The notes: generated from the letters alone by a model not told the origin. 64,000 bases of DNA from RGIG1959 sp964564305 (GCA_964564305.1 CAZMAM010000002.1:14042-78041); one strand, 5' to 3'. Positions 35,501 to 44,495 are shown, numbered from the stretch's first letter. A program made the numbers and translations.

Positions 35501-35620
35501 GCTGCTGTCGGTGGCGGTTCCGGTTTCGGCAGAAATCACGCTTAGGGAAACCCCAAAGCAAAGCATACAGCAAAGGAGCAAAAGAATAATGCCCGCCAAA
35601 GAAACGCCGGATTGTTTCAT
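32552..35620 (-). CDS. secreted BspA-type LRR and CAP-domain protein with half dockerin
   Basis: A 1022-residue exported protein. A signal peptide covers residues 1-31. BspA-like leucine-rich repeats, with the recurring pattern IGxxAFxxCSSLxSVxLP, span about 65-530. A beta-rich linker follows (about 550-650), then a CAP/SCP-like domain (about 690-880) with HVQ and GHRRWCLNP. A CPVCGDTH knuckle is at 953-960. The last 46 residues resemble a dockerin in which only the second calcium loop (DTDWNDIVDLTD, 1000-1011) is intact. The ATG follows AAGGGGGA. It lies 58 bp after cls. It is likely a surface adhesin or a scaffold-bound protein. Confidence 0.88.
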   Translation of the reverse strand: MKQSGVSLAGIILLLLCCMLCFGVSLSVISAETGTATDSSGEYVYEIQEDDTVIITDYLGNTADLAVPETLDGHTVAGIGAYAFSGRAFLTSVQIPPTVQTIADGAFETCSSLISVTLPESITEIGYSAFSECSSLPSIILPQGLTEISENVFANCSSLTSVTLPDGMTRIGWNAFSGCSSLPSIILPQGLTEIAWGAFEGCTRLTDVTIPASLTDIQNGIFTGCTALQAFHVNAGNTKYRDIDGVLISADRGTLMFCPFGKAGKYTVPNGIHTIAYEAFADCEQLTDVIFSESVTYVEYEAFRHCTALQTVTLSDGLFTYDTCFTDCPALTTVILPASVTRVYPENLNRAFGDCPAFTTVRADANNPAYRDVDGVLFSKNAKTLVWFPCGKTSEVTVAASVLNIGPGAFAHCKHLTAVHLPEGIAKIGSDAFTDCSSLKALILPPTVTGIGYGAFSRCENLSEITLPESITEIDSSVLANCGKLKTVYVHQNSYAQNYAAENGLPVTPLTEYKDTATGSVVKANEPGALPSGAVLRVSAISQTPTGITYSVSLTSSGKNIEPAGSVTVQLPVPDKFADLAVDIFYNNIKQAHTVQFPGSVRLLSGRLGTFALKAGENAYNGLFLNNHIQPRSRAEIAQYIKNHPTDTATVIYDKAPEYSGGKYSPGKLNAAFLRDGLNALNIYRYIAGLDEVTLNEAYNELAQAASMLCAANNMLAHVQDKPADMPESLYQQGSAGCSSSNLAGAGWGELSLAYSVDLYMDDSDDSNIDVVGHRRWCLNPDMKETGMGSAGGFAALYAFDSGYDADADAYRVAWPAANTPSDLFYTGQAWSFSKDTPFSENTTVTLTRLSDNATWRFGKSGSNGDFFIDNGGYGQSGCVIFRPGNAGSSFDGQTFRVTVKDGLFCADYTVNFFSSLGENANRKAASEHTWGQDAMIIESSDFYSSGQSVRTCPVCGDTHTEWLPSGEEKWKNANVSELLPIFRAVAGEQALPVSVRSIDTDWNDIVDLTDVLVLYTLISGN

Positions 35621-35678
35621 ATATATCCCCCTTGTTGGTCATCATATACCACGAAAGGCGCGATTGTTTCACTCACCG

Positions 35679-37190
35679 TCAGCAAAGCGGGGCCAAAATG
35701 CGCAAAACGCCGTCCAAAAGCCATTTGAAGAATCCCGAGCCGACATTCTTCAGGGTGCGTTCTTCACATTTTTCCTGTGTTGTTAAAAAGTCGGTTTTCA
35801 ATTGCTCCAGAAGCGAAGCGCGGTAAAAAAGAGAGTTATTTTCAAAATGCAAAAAGAGACTGCGGTAATCTAGATTCACCGAACCCACGGTGCCGATTTC
35901 TCCGTCCACTAAAGCGGCTTTCGCGTGGACGAATCCGGGCGTGTACTCGTAAATTTTTACGCCCGCCTGAAGCAGAACGGGGTAAAAACTGCGCGACATC
36001 CGAAACACCATTTTCTTGTCCGGGATGGCCGGCATAATAATGCGGATATCCACGCCTCTTCTTGCCGCGCGGCGAAAAGCGTCCAGTAACGCGTTTCCGG
36101 GCAACAGGTACGGCGTATAGAACCATGCGGTTTCTTTTGCCTGAGAAAGCAGATCGATGTACAGTTCATTGGAGATGGCGTCGTTTTCCAGCGGGGAATC
36201 GTAGTAGCTGAGTACTAAGCCGTCCGGTGCATTGGGAATATCGTCCGGCGGGTCTGTTAGATATTTTGCCGAAATCCGTTCTTTGGCAAACGCGTTCCAA
36301 AACTGAATGAACATCCGCGTATAATTTTGTACCGCCGCGCCTTTCAGGCGAAACCCGATATCCTTCCAATGACCGTATTTCACAATATCGTTGATGTATT
36401 CGTCTGCGAGATTGATTCCTCCGGTGAAAACAACCTTTCCGTCTATGATCATCATTTTGCGGTGATCGCGGCAATTGACGGTGCCTTTGATGATAACCAT
36501 CGGGTTAAACGTTTCGCAGTGAATGCCCATTTTGCGCAACCGCTGTGCATCGGATTTGGTATAAGTGGAAATGCTGCCTAAATCGTCGTACAGCATACGT
36601 ACATCCACACCCTGAGCCGCTTTACGCGCGAGAATTTCCACAATGGTGTCCCACATTCTGCCACTCGCCACAATAAAATATTCCAAAAAGATAAAGCGCT
36701 GCGCCTTTTCCAATTCGGCGATCATATCCGGGAACATATCGTCCCCTAAGGAATAATATTTTGCTTCCCGGTTGATATGTAGCGGAAATCCGGTTTTGTC
36801 TTCCACCCAGCGAAATGTCTGCGCAAGCCGCTTATTTTCTAAAAGCAGGGAGGCATGAAGCGGAGCGGAATGAAACCGGTCTTTGGGTAAAGCGGGCGCC
36901 TGCTGCATTTTTTTGCGCAAAGGCCGGGTGGTGCGCTTGTTGCCGAAAAATAAATACAACAGCGCTCCGGCAACGGGAAATGTCAGAATAATCAGCAGCC
37001 ACAAAATTTTATAAGTGGATTCGTCCTGTTTTGTGATGATATACAACACAAACAACAACGCCAAGACAGACAGCACACCCTGAATGATGCCTGCCCAGGG
37101 AGAAAGCCACCGAAATACAACGATTAGCCACAAAAGCTGCAATAACGCAGCGGGCAAAACGGTCAGAATATGACGGAGAACTTTATTCAC
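35679..37190 (-). CDS. cls: cardiolipin synthase
   Basis: A membrane phospholipase D-type enzyme joining two phosphatidylglycerols into cardiolipin. Two N-terminal transmembrane helices (about 8-55) form the PLDc_N region. The two HKD motifs are HRKMMIIDGK with GGINLAD, and HAKAALVDGE with GSVNLD. The 503 residues are normal. Its start overlaps the tatD stop by 4 bases (ATGA type), so it is coupled to tatD. Confidence 0.95.
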   Translation of the reverse strand: MNKVLRHILTVLPAALLQLLWLIVVFRWLSPWAGIIQGVLSVLALLFVLYIITKQDESTYKILWLLIILTFPVAGALLYLFFGNKRTTRPLRKKMQQAPALPKDRFHSAPLHASLLLENKRLAQTFRWVEDKTGFPLHINREAKYYSLGDDMFPDMIAELEKAQRFIFLEYFIVASGRMWDTIVEILARKAAQGVDVRMLYDDLGSISTYTKSDAQRLRKMGIHCETFNPMVIIKGTVNCRDHRKMMIIDGKVVFTGGINLADEYINDIVKYGHWKDIGFRLKGAAVQNYTRMFIQFWNAFAKERISAKYLTDPPDDIPNAPDGLVLSYYDSPLENDAISNELYIDLLSQAKETAWFYTPYLLPGNALLDAFRRAARRGVDIRIIMPAIPDKKMVFRMSRSFYPVLLQAGVKIYEYTPGFVHAKAALVDGEIGTVGSVNLDYRSLFLHFENNSLFYRASLLEQLKTDFLTTQEKCEERTLKNVGSGFFKWLLDGVLRILAPLC

Positions 37191-37963
37191 GGTGATTCCC
37201 CCTTTAATGAAAAAAGTGTCAAAGCGTTTTGAACGGTCGCACGCAAATATTGTTCTGCGGTGATTCCCCGCAAAGCGGCAACGGTTTGCGCAATGTAGGG
37301 GATTTTAGTGGAATCGTTTCGCCTTCCCCGAAACGGTTCAGGGGTCATGTACGGAGCGTCCGTTTCTGTCAATAACCGATTTAGCGGTGCACTCGCCGCA
37401 ACGTCCGGCACCTTTCGGGCGTTTTTAAACGTAACGGCTCCGCCTATGCCAATATACATTCCCAACTTCGTTACTTCACGCATCATTTCCACACTGCCGG
37501 AAAACGCGTGTAAAACGCCTTTCGGTTTTTCTCTCTGTAAAATTTCAAGCGTATCCCCGTGTGCGTCGCGGTCGTGCACAATCACGGGAAGATGATGTGC
37601 TTTGGCCATGCGTATTTGCGCCGTAAACCATTTTTGCTGCACATCTTTGGGCGAGGCGTTCCAATAATAATCCAGCCCGATTTCACCTACCGCGACTACC
37701 TTCGGATTCGAAAGCAATTTATCGATTTGCGCGAGATCACGCTCGGTTGCGTGCTGCAGATTTTCCGGGTGAAATCCCACAGCGGCGTACACAAAAGGAT
37801 AACGCTGCGCCAGCTGAATCGCTTCCAAAGAAGAGGCCAAATCGACCGCGCATTCGATAATTCCCGTCACACCGTTTTGCGGCATGGAGCGGAGCAGTTC
37901 CTCCCGGTCGCTGTCAAACCGGCTGTCCGAATAATGGGCGTGTGTATCGAATATCGGTTCCAT
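37187..37963 (-). CDS. tatD: TatD family metal-dependent deoxyribonuclease
   Basis: A TIM-barrel metal-dependent hydrolase of 258 residues. It has FDTHAHYSDSRF at the N-terminus, VGEIGLDYYW, PVIVHDRDAHGD, HAFSGS and ETDAPYMTPEP, all TatD/YcfH signatures. I chose ATG 37963 because the protein then starts with MEPIFDTHAH. The ribosome site is unclear: the word GGGGATTTAC occurs twice just upstream. It lies 43 bp after metG and overlaps cls; metG-tatD is a common Firmicutes pair. Confidence 0.94.
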   Translation of the reverse strand: MEPIFDTHAHYSDSRFDSDREELLRSMPQNGVTGIIECAVDLASSLEAIQLAQRYPFVYAAVGFHPENLQHATERDLAQIDKLLSNPKVVAVGEIGLDYYWNASPKDVQQKWFTAQIRMAKAHHLPVIVHDRDAHGDTLEILQREKPKGVLHAFSGSVEMMREVTKLGMYIGIGGAVTFKNARKVPDVAASAPLNRLLTETDAPYMTPEPFRGRRNDSTKIPYIAQTVAALRGITAEQYLRATVQNALTLFSLKGESP

Positions 37964-38006
37964 CACTTTCGCGTAAATCCCCTTGTAAATCCCCGTACAG
38001 ATGTTT

Positions 38007-39965
38007 TCAGCGGATTTTGCTGCCCGGAGCAGCGCCGTCCGCAAACAGCACGCAAACCCGGCTTTCACCTTTTTCGTCTGTGCTGTCGGCTGCCAGCAGC
38101 ATTCCCCGGCTTTCCACGCCGCAGAATGTCGCAGGGGCCAAATTTGCCGCTAAGATGACGTTTTTCCCCGTCAGTTCATCCGGCCGGTAATAGGGCGCAA
38201 TGCTCGAAACGATTATCCGAGGTTTGCCCGATCCATCGTCCAAAGTGAGTTTCAGCAATTTCTTTGCCCGTTTCACGGGTTCGCACGCCAGGACCTTGGC
38301 CACGCGCAGATCGGTTTTCGCAAAAGTTTCATAGGGAATCTCCGGCAAAAACGCCGCTTGCTCCGGAAGATTTTCCGATTCGGGCGTTTTGGCTTGTTCG
38401 GATTCGGCTGCCTCCGCTGCGATTTGCGCCGAAATTTTATCTTTATCCAGTCGCTCAAAAAGCGGAGCGGAAAGGGCAACGGTGTAACGCTCGCAAGGAC
38501 ACAGCATGGCTTCATCCGTAAACGTCTCACTCAACCCAAGCTGCTGCCGAATTTTTTGCGCGGCCTTCGGTATAAACGGGGCAAGCATCACCCCAAGTGT
38601 TTTGATTCCCTCCAAAAGCTGATACAAAACCTGCTGCAGTCGGATTTTTTGCGTTTCGTCTTTGGCCAGAAGCCACGGTGCGGTTTCATCGATGTACTTG
38701 TTGCACCGCTTGGCAAAAGACATCGCGCATTCTGCGGCATCCGCGTTGCGGTAGTCGTCCATCAGTTCCCGGTAATGCCGCACGGCGCTTTCCCGGCTTT
38801 GCTGAATCTCCTGATCTTGCGGGTTTTCGGTCTCGGGTTTGGAAATGATTCCTCCGAAATATTTATTCGCCATGGCGGCGGTGCGACTGACCAAATTTCC
38901 CAGCGTGTTTGCCAAGTCCGCATTGTACCGGGTGATCAGGCTTTCATAAGTGATGGTGCCGTCGTCCGCGTAAGGCATGGCGGAAAGCAGGTAATACCGC
39001 ACCGCGTCTGAACCGAACCGCTCTACCAGTTCATCGGCGTACAGCACATTTCCGCGGGATTTGCTCATTTTGTCCTCGCCGGAAAGCAGCCACGGGTGCC
39101 CAAGTACCTGTTTGGGCAGCGGCAGATCCAGCGCCATGAGGATAATCGGCCAGAATACGGTGTGAAACCGCATAATATCCTTGCCGATAACGTGCAAATC
39201 GGCGGGCCAGTATTTTTCAAAAGCTTGCGCGCTCCCGTCGGGGCTGTACCCCAAAGCGGTGATGTAATTGAGCAGCGCATCGATCCAGACATAGATCACA
39301 TGCTTGGGATCGAAATTCACGGGGATGCCCCATGCGAAGGAAGTGCGCGAAACGCACAAATCCGAAAGCCCGGGTTTCAGGAAGTTGTTGACCATTTCCG
39401 CCCGGCGGGATTCCGGTCGGAAAAAGGCGGGGTTTTCCTCATAATAACGCATTAGCCTGTCTTGGTATTTTCCGGTGCGCAGGAAATACGCCTCCTCTTT
39501 GGCGTCGACCACTTCCCGCCCGCAATCGGGACATTTGCCGTCCACCAACTGGGATTCGGTGAAAAACGATTCGCAGGGCACGCAATATTTGCCTTCGTAT
39601 TCGCTTTTATAAATATCCCCTTTGCGGTACAGCGTTTCAAATACCTTTTGTACCGCTTTCTCGTGCTCGGGGTCGGTAGTGCGGATAAACTTATCGTAAG
39701 TAGTGTCTAAGCAATCCCATTGGGCGCGGATTTCCGAGGAAATTCCGTCTACATATTCCTGCGGACTGACGCCCTTTTCTTTTGCGGCCTGTTCGATTTT
39801 CTGGCCGTGTTCGTCTGCACCGGTGCAAAAGTATACATCGTACCCGCAGATTCGCTTGTAGCGGGCGATCATATCCGCCAGAACAATATCGTAACAGTTC
39901 CCGATATGCGGCTTGCGCGAAGCGTACGCGATGGCGGTTGTCAGATAAAACGTCTTTTTCGGCAT
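38007..39965 (-). CDS. metG: methionyl-tRNA synthetase
   Basis: Charges initiator and elongator tRNA-Met. The HIGH motif appears as HIGN (residues 20-23) and KMSKS lies near 300. The zinc knuckle has CVPCE and CPDCG. The C-terminal 105 residues are the tRNA-binding OB-fold domain (FAKTDLRVAKVL, GMLLAA). ATG 39965 has AAGGAG 8 bp upstream. The 91 in-frame residues further upstream run across the promoter and are not coding. The protein is 652 residues, a normal length. Confidence 0.97.
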   Translation of the reverse strand: MPKKTFYLTTAIAYASRKPHIGNCYDIVLADMIARYKRICGYDVYFCTGADEHGQKIEQAAKEKGVSPQEYVDGISSEIRAQWDCLDTTYDKFIRTTDPEHEKAVQKVFETLYRKGDIYKSEYEGKYCVPCESFFTESQLVDGKCPDCGREVVDAKEEAYFLRTGKYQDRLMRYYEENPAFFRPESRRAEMVNNFLKPGLSDLCVSRTSFAWGIPVNFDPKHVIYVWIDALLNYITALGYSPDGSAQAFEKYWPADLHVIGKDIMRFHTVFWPIILMALDLPLPKQVLGHPWLLSGEDKMSKSRGNVLYADELVERFGSDAVRYYLLSAMPYADDGTITYESLITRYNADLANTLGNLVSRTAAMANKYFGGIISKPETENPQDQEIQQSRESAVRHYRELMDDYRNADAAECAMSFAKRCNKYIDETAPWLLAKDETQKIRLQQVLYQLLEGIKTLGVMLAPFIPKAAQKIRQQLGLSETFTDEAMLCPCERYTVALSAPLFERLDKDKISAQIAAEAAESEQAKTPESENLPEQAAFLPEIPYETFAKTDLRVAKVLACEPVKRAKKLLKLTLDDGSGKPRIIVSSIAPYYRPDELTGKNVILAANLAPATFCGVESRGMLLAADSTDEKGESRVCVLFADGAAPGSKIR

Positions 39966-40014
39966 AATACCACTCCTTGGCTGCACGGACAAATGGCGTC
40001 TGTCGGCATCAAAT

Positions 40015-40043
40015 AGTATATCAGGAAATCGAAAAATTGGCAA
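40015..40043 (-). promoter_or_regulatory. metG promoter
   Basis: On the minus strand, TTGCCA (40038-40043), a 17-bp spacer and TATACT (40015-40020), about 50 bp before the metG start. The region between this and the divergent ilvE promoter (40044-40205) shows nothing else. Confidence 0.8.
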
Positions 40044-40205
40044 GAGTCTTGTTGTCTTCGTTCGCAAATTGGTCTTTACCCGAAAATCTTCCGGTGAAAA
40101 TTTGTCTCGCGAATTCTGTCGGGTCGCTCGCGCACGGATACCATTGAACTCATTCGGGGGAAACCCCGGATAAATCGGGAAATTTGCAAAAAATACGGTT
40201 GCCGC

Positions 40206-40234
40206 TTGCAATTTTTCGATTTTCCGGGTATAAT
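40206..40234 (+). promoter_or_regulatory. ilvE promoter
   Basis: TTGCAA (40206-40211), a 17-bp spacer and TATAAT (40229-40234). The leader is about 65 nt with no T-box-like sequence. Confidence 0.85.
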
Positions 40235-40304
40235 ACATTTGCTTTCAGAGAAGCGCTTTCAAATGTTGCGGGAGAGTATCCCCCAAAAAGGAGCGAAAAA
40301 TATT

Positions 40305-41375
40305 ATGCAAGCGATTCGCGTGGAATTGGCCAAAACGCTCAAGCCCAAACCGCAAGATGCATCTCATTTGGGTTTTGGCAGCATCTTTACCGATCATATG
40401 TTTGTGATGAACTACGATGAGGGCCAAGGCTGGCACGATCCGCGCATTGTGCCCTACGGGCCGCTGTCGCTGGATCCCGCCGCGATGTGCTTGCATTACG
40501 GACAGGAAGTGTTCGAGGGCATGAAGGCGTACCGCGCGCCCGATGGCAGGGTATTGCTCTTCCGACCGGATAAAAATATGGCTCGGCTCAATGTTTCCAA
40601 TGACCGGCTGTGTATTCCGCCCATCGATGAAGCGTTTGCGGTGGAAGCGGTCAAAAAGCTGGTTGCTATCGAACAGGATTGGATTCCTCAGGCACCCGAT
40701 ACCGCGCTGTACATCCGCCCGTTTATTATTTCGGTGGATCCGCACCTGGGTGTGCACCCGGCGCATCATCTGCTCTTTCTGATTATATTGTCCCCGGTGG
40801 GGTGCTATTATCCCGAAGGGCTCAATCCCGTCAAAATCTATGTAGAGCGCAAATATGTCCGTGCGGTGCGCGGCGGCATGGGCTTTACCAAAACGGCAGG
40901 CAATTACGCCGCATCGTTAAAGGCGCAGGAAGTGGCGGAGGAGCAAGGGTACACGCAGGTGCTCTGGCTCGACGGTGTAGAGCGCCGCTATATTGAAGAA
41001 GTCGGCACAATGAACGTGTTCTTTAAAATCAGCGGCGAGGTCATTACCCCCGCTCTTCAGGGCAGTATTCTGGGCGGAATTACCCGAATGTCCTGTATTG
41101 AAATGCTCCGCTCGTGGGGTGTTCCGGTAACGGAGCGCAAGCTTGCGCTTCAGGAAGTGATCGACGCTGCGCAAAACGGCTCCTTGGAAGAAGCTTTCGG
41201 AACGGGAACCGCCGCTGTGATTTCTCCCATCGGGGAATTGCGGGTAGACGACGAATGTATTACCATTAACAACGGTGAAATCGGCCCCATCGCTCAAAAA
41301 TTATACGATACGCTCACCGATTTGCAAAACGGTTGCGTTCCCGATCCATTCGGCTGGACGGTGGCGGTGGAATAA
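40305..41375 (+). CDS. ilvE: branched-chain amino acid aminotransferase
   Basis: A PLP-dependent transaminase for leucine, isoleucine and valine, of the 356-residue type II form. Diagnostic parts are HYGQEVFEGMKAYR, YIRPF, the PLP-lysine region GGMGFTKTAGNYAASLKAQ, and VLWLDG with EEVGTMNVFF. I chose ATG 40305, which has AAAGGAG 11 bp upstream. The in-frame upstream stretch overlaps the promoter. It is monocistronic, with RNase P RNA directly behind. Confidence 0.95.
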   Translation: MQAIRVELAKTLKPKPQDASHLGFGSIFTDHMFVMNYDEGQGWHDPRIVPYGPLSLDPAAMCLHYGQEVFEGMKAYRAPDGRVLLFRPDKNMARLNVSNDRLCIPPIDEAFAVEAVKKLVAIEQDWIPQAPDTALYIRPFIISVDPHLGVHPAHHLLFLIILSPVGCYYPEGLNPVKIYVERKYVRAVRGGMGFTKTAGNYAASLKAQEVAEEQGYTQVLWLDGVERRYIEEVGTMNVFFKISGEVITPALQGSILGGITRMSCIEMLRSWGVPVTERKLALQEVIDAAQNGSLEEAFGTGTAAVISPIGELRVDDECITINNGEIGPIAQKLYDTLTDLQNGCVPDPFGWTVAVE

Positions 41376-41383
41376 ATAAAGCG

Positions 41384-41742
41384 TGAGAGGAGCGGGCAAT
41401 CGCGTGCGGTTTTCGCATGAGGAAAGTCCGAGCTCCACAGGGCGGGATAACGGCTAACGGCCGCCGGGGGTGACCCTAGGGAAAGTGCAACAGAAATATA
41501 CCGCCGCGAAAGCGTGAAAGGGCTTTGCGTCTTTTCGGGGTTTTGCGGTAAGGATGGAAAGGCGAGGTAAGAGCTCACCGGCGCACGGGAGACCGTGCGG
41601 CCCTGTAAACCCTATCCGGAGCAACGCCGATCAAAGCGATACATTGGCCCGATGTGCTTTAACGGGCGGCTGGAGCCGCGCGGCAACGTGCGGTCGAGAT
41701 AGATGATTGTCCAAGACAGAACTCGGCTTACAGCTCCTCTCA
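41384..41742 (+). ncRNA. rnpB: RNase P RNA component
   Basis: The catalytic RNA that matures tRNA 5' ends. The P1 helix is visible as GAGAGGAGC (41385-41393) pairing with GCTCCTCTC (41733-41741). Conserved cores are GAGGAAAGTCCGAGCTCC near 41430, ACAGAAATATA near 41490, GGTAAGAGCTCACCG near 41566, and AGACAGAACTCGGCTTAC near 41715. It begins a few bases after ilvE and may share its promoter. Confidence 0.96.
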
Positions 41743-41747
41743 TTTTG

Positions 41748-41787
41748 CCCGCCGGATCATTTTTGATCCGGCGGGGTGTCTTTTTTT
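41748..41787 (+). terminator. rnpB terminator
   Basis: A perfect 11-bp stem CCCGCCGGATC (41748-41758) with GATCCGGCGGG (41765-41775), followed by GTGTC and seven T. Confidence 0.92.
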
Positions 41788-41866
41788 GCGGGAATTTATC
41801 GTTTCAGGCATCCGGTAGGCATCCTCAAATCTGTTTTCGGGCAATGGCGTCATGTCGTAAAGGAAA

Positions 41867-41896
41867 ACACCGCCGAAAGCATATTTTCGGCGGTGT
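41867..41896 (-). terminator. nifS-nifU operon terminator
   Basis: A perfect 12-bp stem ACACCGCCGAAA/TTTCGGCGGTGT. On the minus strand it is followed by TTTCCTTT. It lies about 90 bp behind the nifU stop. Confidence 0.75.
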
Positions 41897-41986
41897 AACC
41901 GGTTCTGTTTTTATTCGCTTTGCCATTTATTCATCTTAGGATTTTGCTCTTTCGCCAAAACCGACAAATGCCGAGTCAAGACTCCG

Positions 41987-42427
41987 TCAGATCTGGCACG
42001 CTTCCAGTTCGTCCGGATCCAGCGCCTTGCCTACCAGCGGTTCCGGGTCGATGCCCTGTCGCCGGTAATAATCGGCAATAGCGGCGCGAATCGACTGTTC
42101 CGCCAGCACCGAGCAGTGAATCTTATGCGCCGGAAGCCCGTCTAGCGCCTCCACCACCGCTTTGTTGGAAAGCTGAAGCGCTTCCTGAAGCGTTTTGCCT
42201 TTAATCATTTCGGTAGCGATGGAACTGGTTGCGATGGCGGAACCGCAGCCAAAGGTCTTGAACTTTACGTCGGTGATTACGCCGTCCTTTACTTTGATGT
42301 ACATCTTCATAATATCGCCGCATTTGGCGTTGCCGATTTCTCCCACGCCGTCCGCATCCTCAATTTCACCCACATTGCGCGGATGAATAAAATGATCCAT
42401 TACTTTGTCGCTGTATACCGATGCCAT
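41987..42427 (-). CDS. nifU: iron-sulfur cluster scaffold protein NifU/IscU
   Basis: A scaffold on which iron-sulfur clusters are built from sulfur supplied by the desulfurase encoded just upstream. The three cluster-ligand cysteines are at 36 (AKCGD), 61 (FGCGSA) and 105 (HCSVLAE). The N-terminus VYSDKVMDHFIHPRNVGE is typical of the clostridial stand-alone form. ATG 42427 follows GAAGGAAAAGGA. The 146 residues contain no C-terminal NFU domain. It lies 70 bp after nifS on the same strand. Confidence 0.95.
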   Translation of the reverse strand: MASVYSDKVMDHFIHPRNVGEIEDADGVGEIGNAKCGDIMKMYIKVKDGVITDVKFKTFGCGSAIATSSIATEMIKGKTLQEALQLSNKAVVEALDGLPAHKIHCSVLAEQSIRAAIADYYRRQGIDPEPLVGKALDPDELEACQI

Positions 42428-42497
42428 TTCCTTTTCCTTCTTTCCGATGACGCTTTGTGCTTTGTGTGCACTTTGCTTTTTGTGCACACCCGGATGG

Positions 42498-43694
42498 TTA
42501 AATCTTATTGATATCTTTTTTGCCGGTGATAATATCTTCCCATAGGGGGGACATATCCCGTAGCCTCCGAACGATTTCGGGCACGGCCTGAAGGATCTGA
42601 TCTACGTCTTCGTCTGTTGTTTCTTCCGAAATGGTCAGCCGCAAAGATCCGTGCGCCACGGCGTGGGGCAGCCCCAAACTTAATAACACATGGCTGGGAT
42701 CGAGAGAACCGGAGGTACACGCCGAGCCGGAAGATGCGCATATCCCGTAGAGATCCAGCATCAGCAGCAGGCTTTCTCCCTCAATCCCTTCAAAGCTCAT
42801 ATTGATGTTTCCGGGCAGCCGCCGCTCAGCATCGCCGTTTAAGCGGCATCGCTCAACGGTGGACAGAATAGTGTGAATAATACGGTCGCGCCTTTTTCGG
42901 ATTTCGTCCGCCTGCGGGATACGTTCGCACGCCTCTTGCAAGGCAACCGCCATGCCAACAATGCCCGCTACGTTTTCGGTTCCCGCACGGCGGCCCTTTT
43001 CCTGCGCACCGCCCTCGATGAGGTTGTCAAAACGCAGCCCTTTGCGAATCAACAGGGCGCCTACGCCTTTGGGTCCGTGAAACTTGTGCGCCGAAAGCGA
43101 GAGCATATCGATTCCCGCTCCCGAAAAATCGATCGGAATATGTCCCACCGCCTGAACCGCGTCTGTGTGAAACAAAATTCCGCGCTCGCGGCACAAAGCG
43201 GCGATTTCGTCAATCGGCTGAAGCGTGCCGATTTCGTTGTTCGCGTACATTACCGAGACCAGTGCGGTGTCTTCCTGGATGGCGTCCGCGACATCCTGAA
43301 CATGCACAATTCCGTTTTCGTACACCGGAAGCAGCGTAACGGCGTATCCCTGTTTTTTCAGCGCGTCCAGCGTATGCAACACCGCGTGATGCTCAAACGC
43401 AGTGGATATAATATGTGTTTTTCCCTTTTTGGCAAGCGATTGCGCCGTCATCTTGATGGCCCAGTTATCCGCTTCGCTCCCGCCGGAAGTAAAAAACACC
43501 TCGTCCGCCCGGCAGGAGAGCGCTTGGGCTACCGTTCGCCTTGCGTTGTCTACCGCCACGCGGGATTCCTGCCCGAACCCGTACAGTGATGAGGGGTTTC
43601 CGTACTGTTTCGTGAGATACGGCATCATGGCATCCAGCGCAGTGGGGGAAAGGGCGGTGGTTGCGGCGTTATCGGCATAAACAAATCGGCTCAT
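42498..43694 (-). CDS. nifS: cysteine desulfurase NifS/IscS
   Basis: A PLP enzyme that takes sulfur from cysteine for iron-sulfur cluster assembly. It has [12 protein letters not shown] at the N-terminus, the PLP-lysine segment [11 protein letters not shown], the GRRAGTENV segment and the catalytic loop [12 protein letters not shown] 43694 has AGAAGGTG 9 bp upstream. The 398 residues are the usual length. It is cotranscribed with nifU. The leader of about 168 nt starts with a nested palindrome (43821-43863). Confidence 0.95.
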   Translation of the reverse strand: MSRFVYADNAATTALSPTALDAMMPYLTKQYGNPSSLYGFGQESRVAVDNARRTVAQALSCRADEVFFTSGGSEADNWAIKMTAQSLAKKGKTHIISTAFEHHAVLHTLDALKKQGYAVTLLPVYENGIVHVQDVADAIQEDTALVSVMYANNEIGTLQPIDEIAALCRERGILFHTDAVQAVGHIPIDFSGAGIDMLSLSAHKFHGPKGVGALLIRKGLRFDNLIEGGAQEKGRRAGTENVAGIVGMAVALQEACERIPQADEIRKRRDRIIHTILSTVERCRLNGDAERRLPGNINMSFEGIEGESLLLMLDLYGICASSGSACTSGSLDPSHVLLSLGLPHAVAHGSLRLTISEETTDEDVDQILQAVPEIVRRLRDMSPLWEDIITGKKDINKI

Positions 43695-43820
43695 TGAGGT
43701 ACACCTTCTTTGTGCTGATTTTGTATAATATTTTGGCATTTTTCAGTATTGGCATCGAGTATTTGGATTTTTTGCCTTATGATTCGGCATTTTTTAAATT
43801 TTCCGGCGTTGAGGCCATTT

Positions 43821-43863
43821 TATTCACGCGGATATATCGTTTTCGAAAACGCGACCGTGAATA
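43821..43863. promoter_or_regulatory. nested palindrome at the start of the nifS transcript
   Basis: The outer arms TATTCACG (43821-43828) and CGTGAATA (43856-43863) enclose a perfect 14-bp palindrome CGTTTTCGAAAACG (43838-43851). The transcription start predicted from the promoter is about 43862, so the structure occupies the first 40 nt of the mRNA. It may be an operator or a 5' stabilising hairpin. Confidence 0.6.
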
Positions 43864-43868
43864 CCCTT

Positions 43869-43897
43869 AATATATATCTTTTTGCTGTGAATTGCAA
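43869..43897 (-). promoter_or_regulatory. nifS-nifU promoter
   Basis: On the minus strand, TTGCAA (43892-43897), a 17-bp spacer and TATATT (43869-43874). Confidence 0.8.
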
Positions 43898-43947
43898 GTA
43901 CATTAGATTGAAAAACGGTCGAAAAAAAATAAAAAAATTGTAAACGC

Positions 43948-44385
43948 TTATCGGTGTCGCTCGACCTGAGCGGTCGCCAAAGCGTCACACCGCTCGTTTT
44001 CCGGGTGACCGCGATGCCCGCGAACCCACAGAAATTGCACGTCGTGAATGCTCAGCAATGTCAGCAATTTATCCCAAAGATCGGCGTTCAGAGCGGGTTT
44101 TTTGTCTGCCTTTCGCCAGCCGTTTTGTTTCCAGCCTTTTGCCCAGCCTTTGGTAATGCCGTCCACCACATAACGTGAATCGCTGGTCACCGTTACCCGG
44201 CACGGTTCATTCAAGGCCGCCAGTCCTTCTATTACGGCGGTGAGTTCCATGCGGTTATTGGTAGTGGCGTGTTCTCCTCCGGAAAATTCTTTCTCCCGCC
44301 CGCCGTAGCGCAAGAGGGCCGCCCAGCCGCCCGGGCCGGGATTTCCGGAACACGCGCCGTCGGTAAACAGTTCCACGCTTTTCAT
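43948..44385 (-). CDS. rnhA: ribonuclease HI
   Basis: Degrades RNA in RNA-DNA hybrids. The catalytic DEDD residues sit in LFTDGACSGNPGPGGW, NRMELTAV, TSDSRYV and NERCDALA. The helical insert GWAKGWKQNGWRKADKKP is the classic basic handle. I chose ATG 44385; a GTG three codons upstream is also possible. The protein is 145 residues from the ATG, a normal length. Confidence 0.93.
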   Translation of the reverse strand: MKSVELFTDGACSGNPGPGGWAALLRYGGREKEFSGGEHATTNNRMELTAVIEGLAALNEPCRVTVTSDSRYVVDGITKGWAKGWKQNGWRKADKKPALNADLWDKLLTLLSIHDVQFLWVRGHRGHPENERCDALATAQVERHR

Positions 44386-44449
44386 ATGGCTCACCGCTTT
44401 CGCAAAATTACTGGATACAGCAAAAAAATGATTGTGTTATCGGTCGTCT

Positions 44450-44495
44450 AAAAACCGGAAAACCCGGGCGCACAGAAAAGCTCCGGCACCCGGGT
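44450..44495 (-). terminator. groESL terminator
   Basis: On the minus strand, ACCCGGGTGC and GCGCCCGGGT pair around a loop of about 14 nt, followed by TTTCCGGTTTTT. It lies 53 bp behind the groEL stop. Confidence 0.75.

Noticed and set aside
43661..43870. A 69-codon rightward frame in the nifS upstream region
   Set aside because: It overlaps the nifS start, promoter and leader palindrome, and shows no ribosome site or family features.
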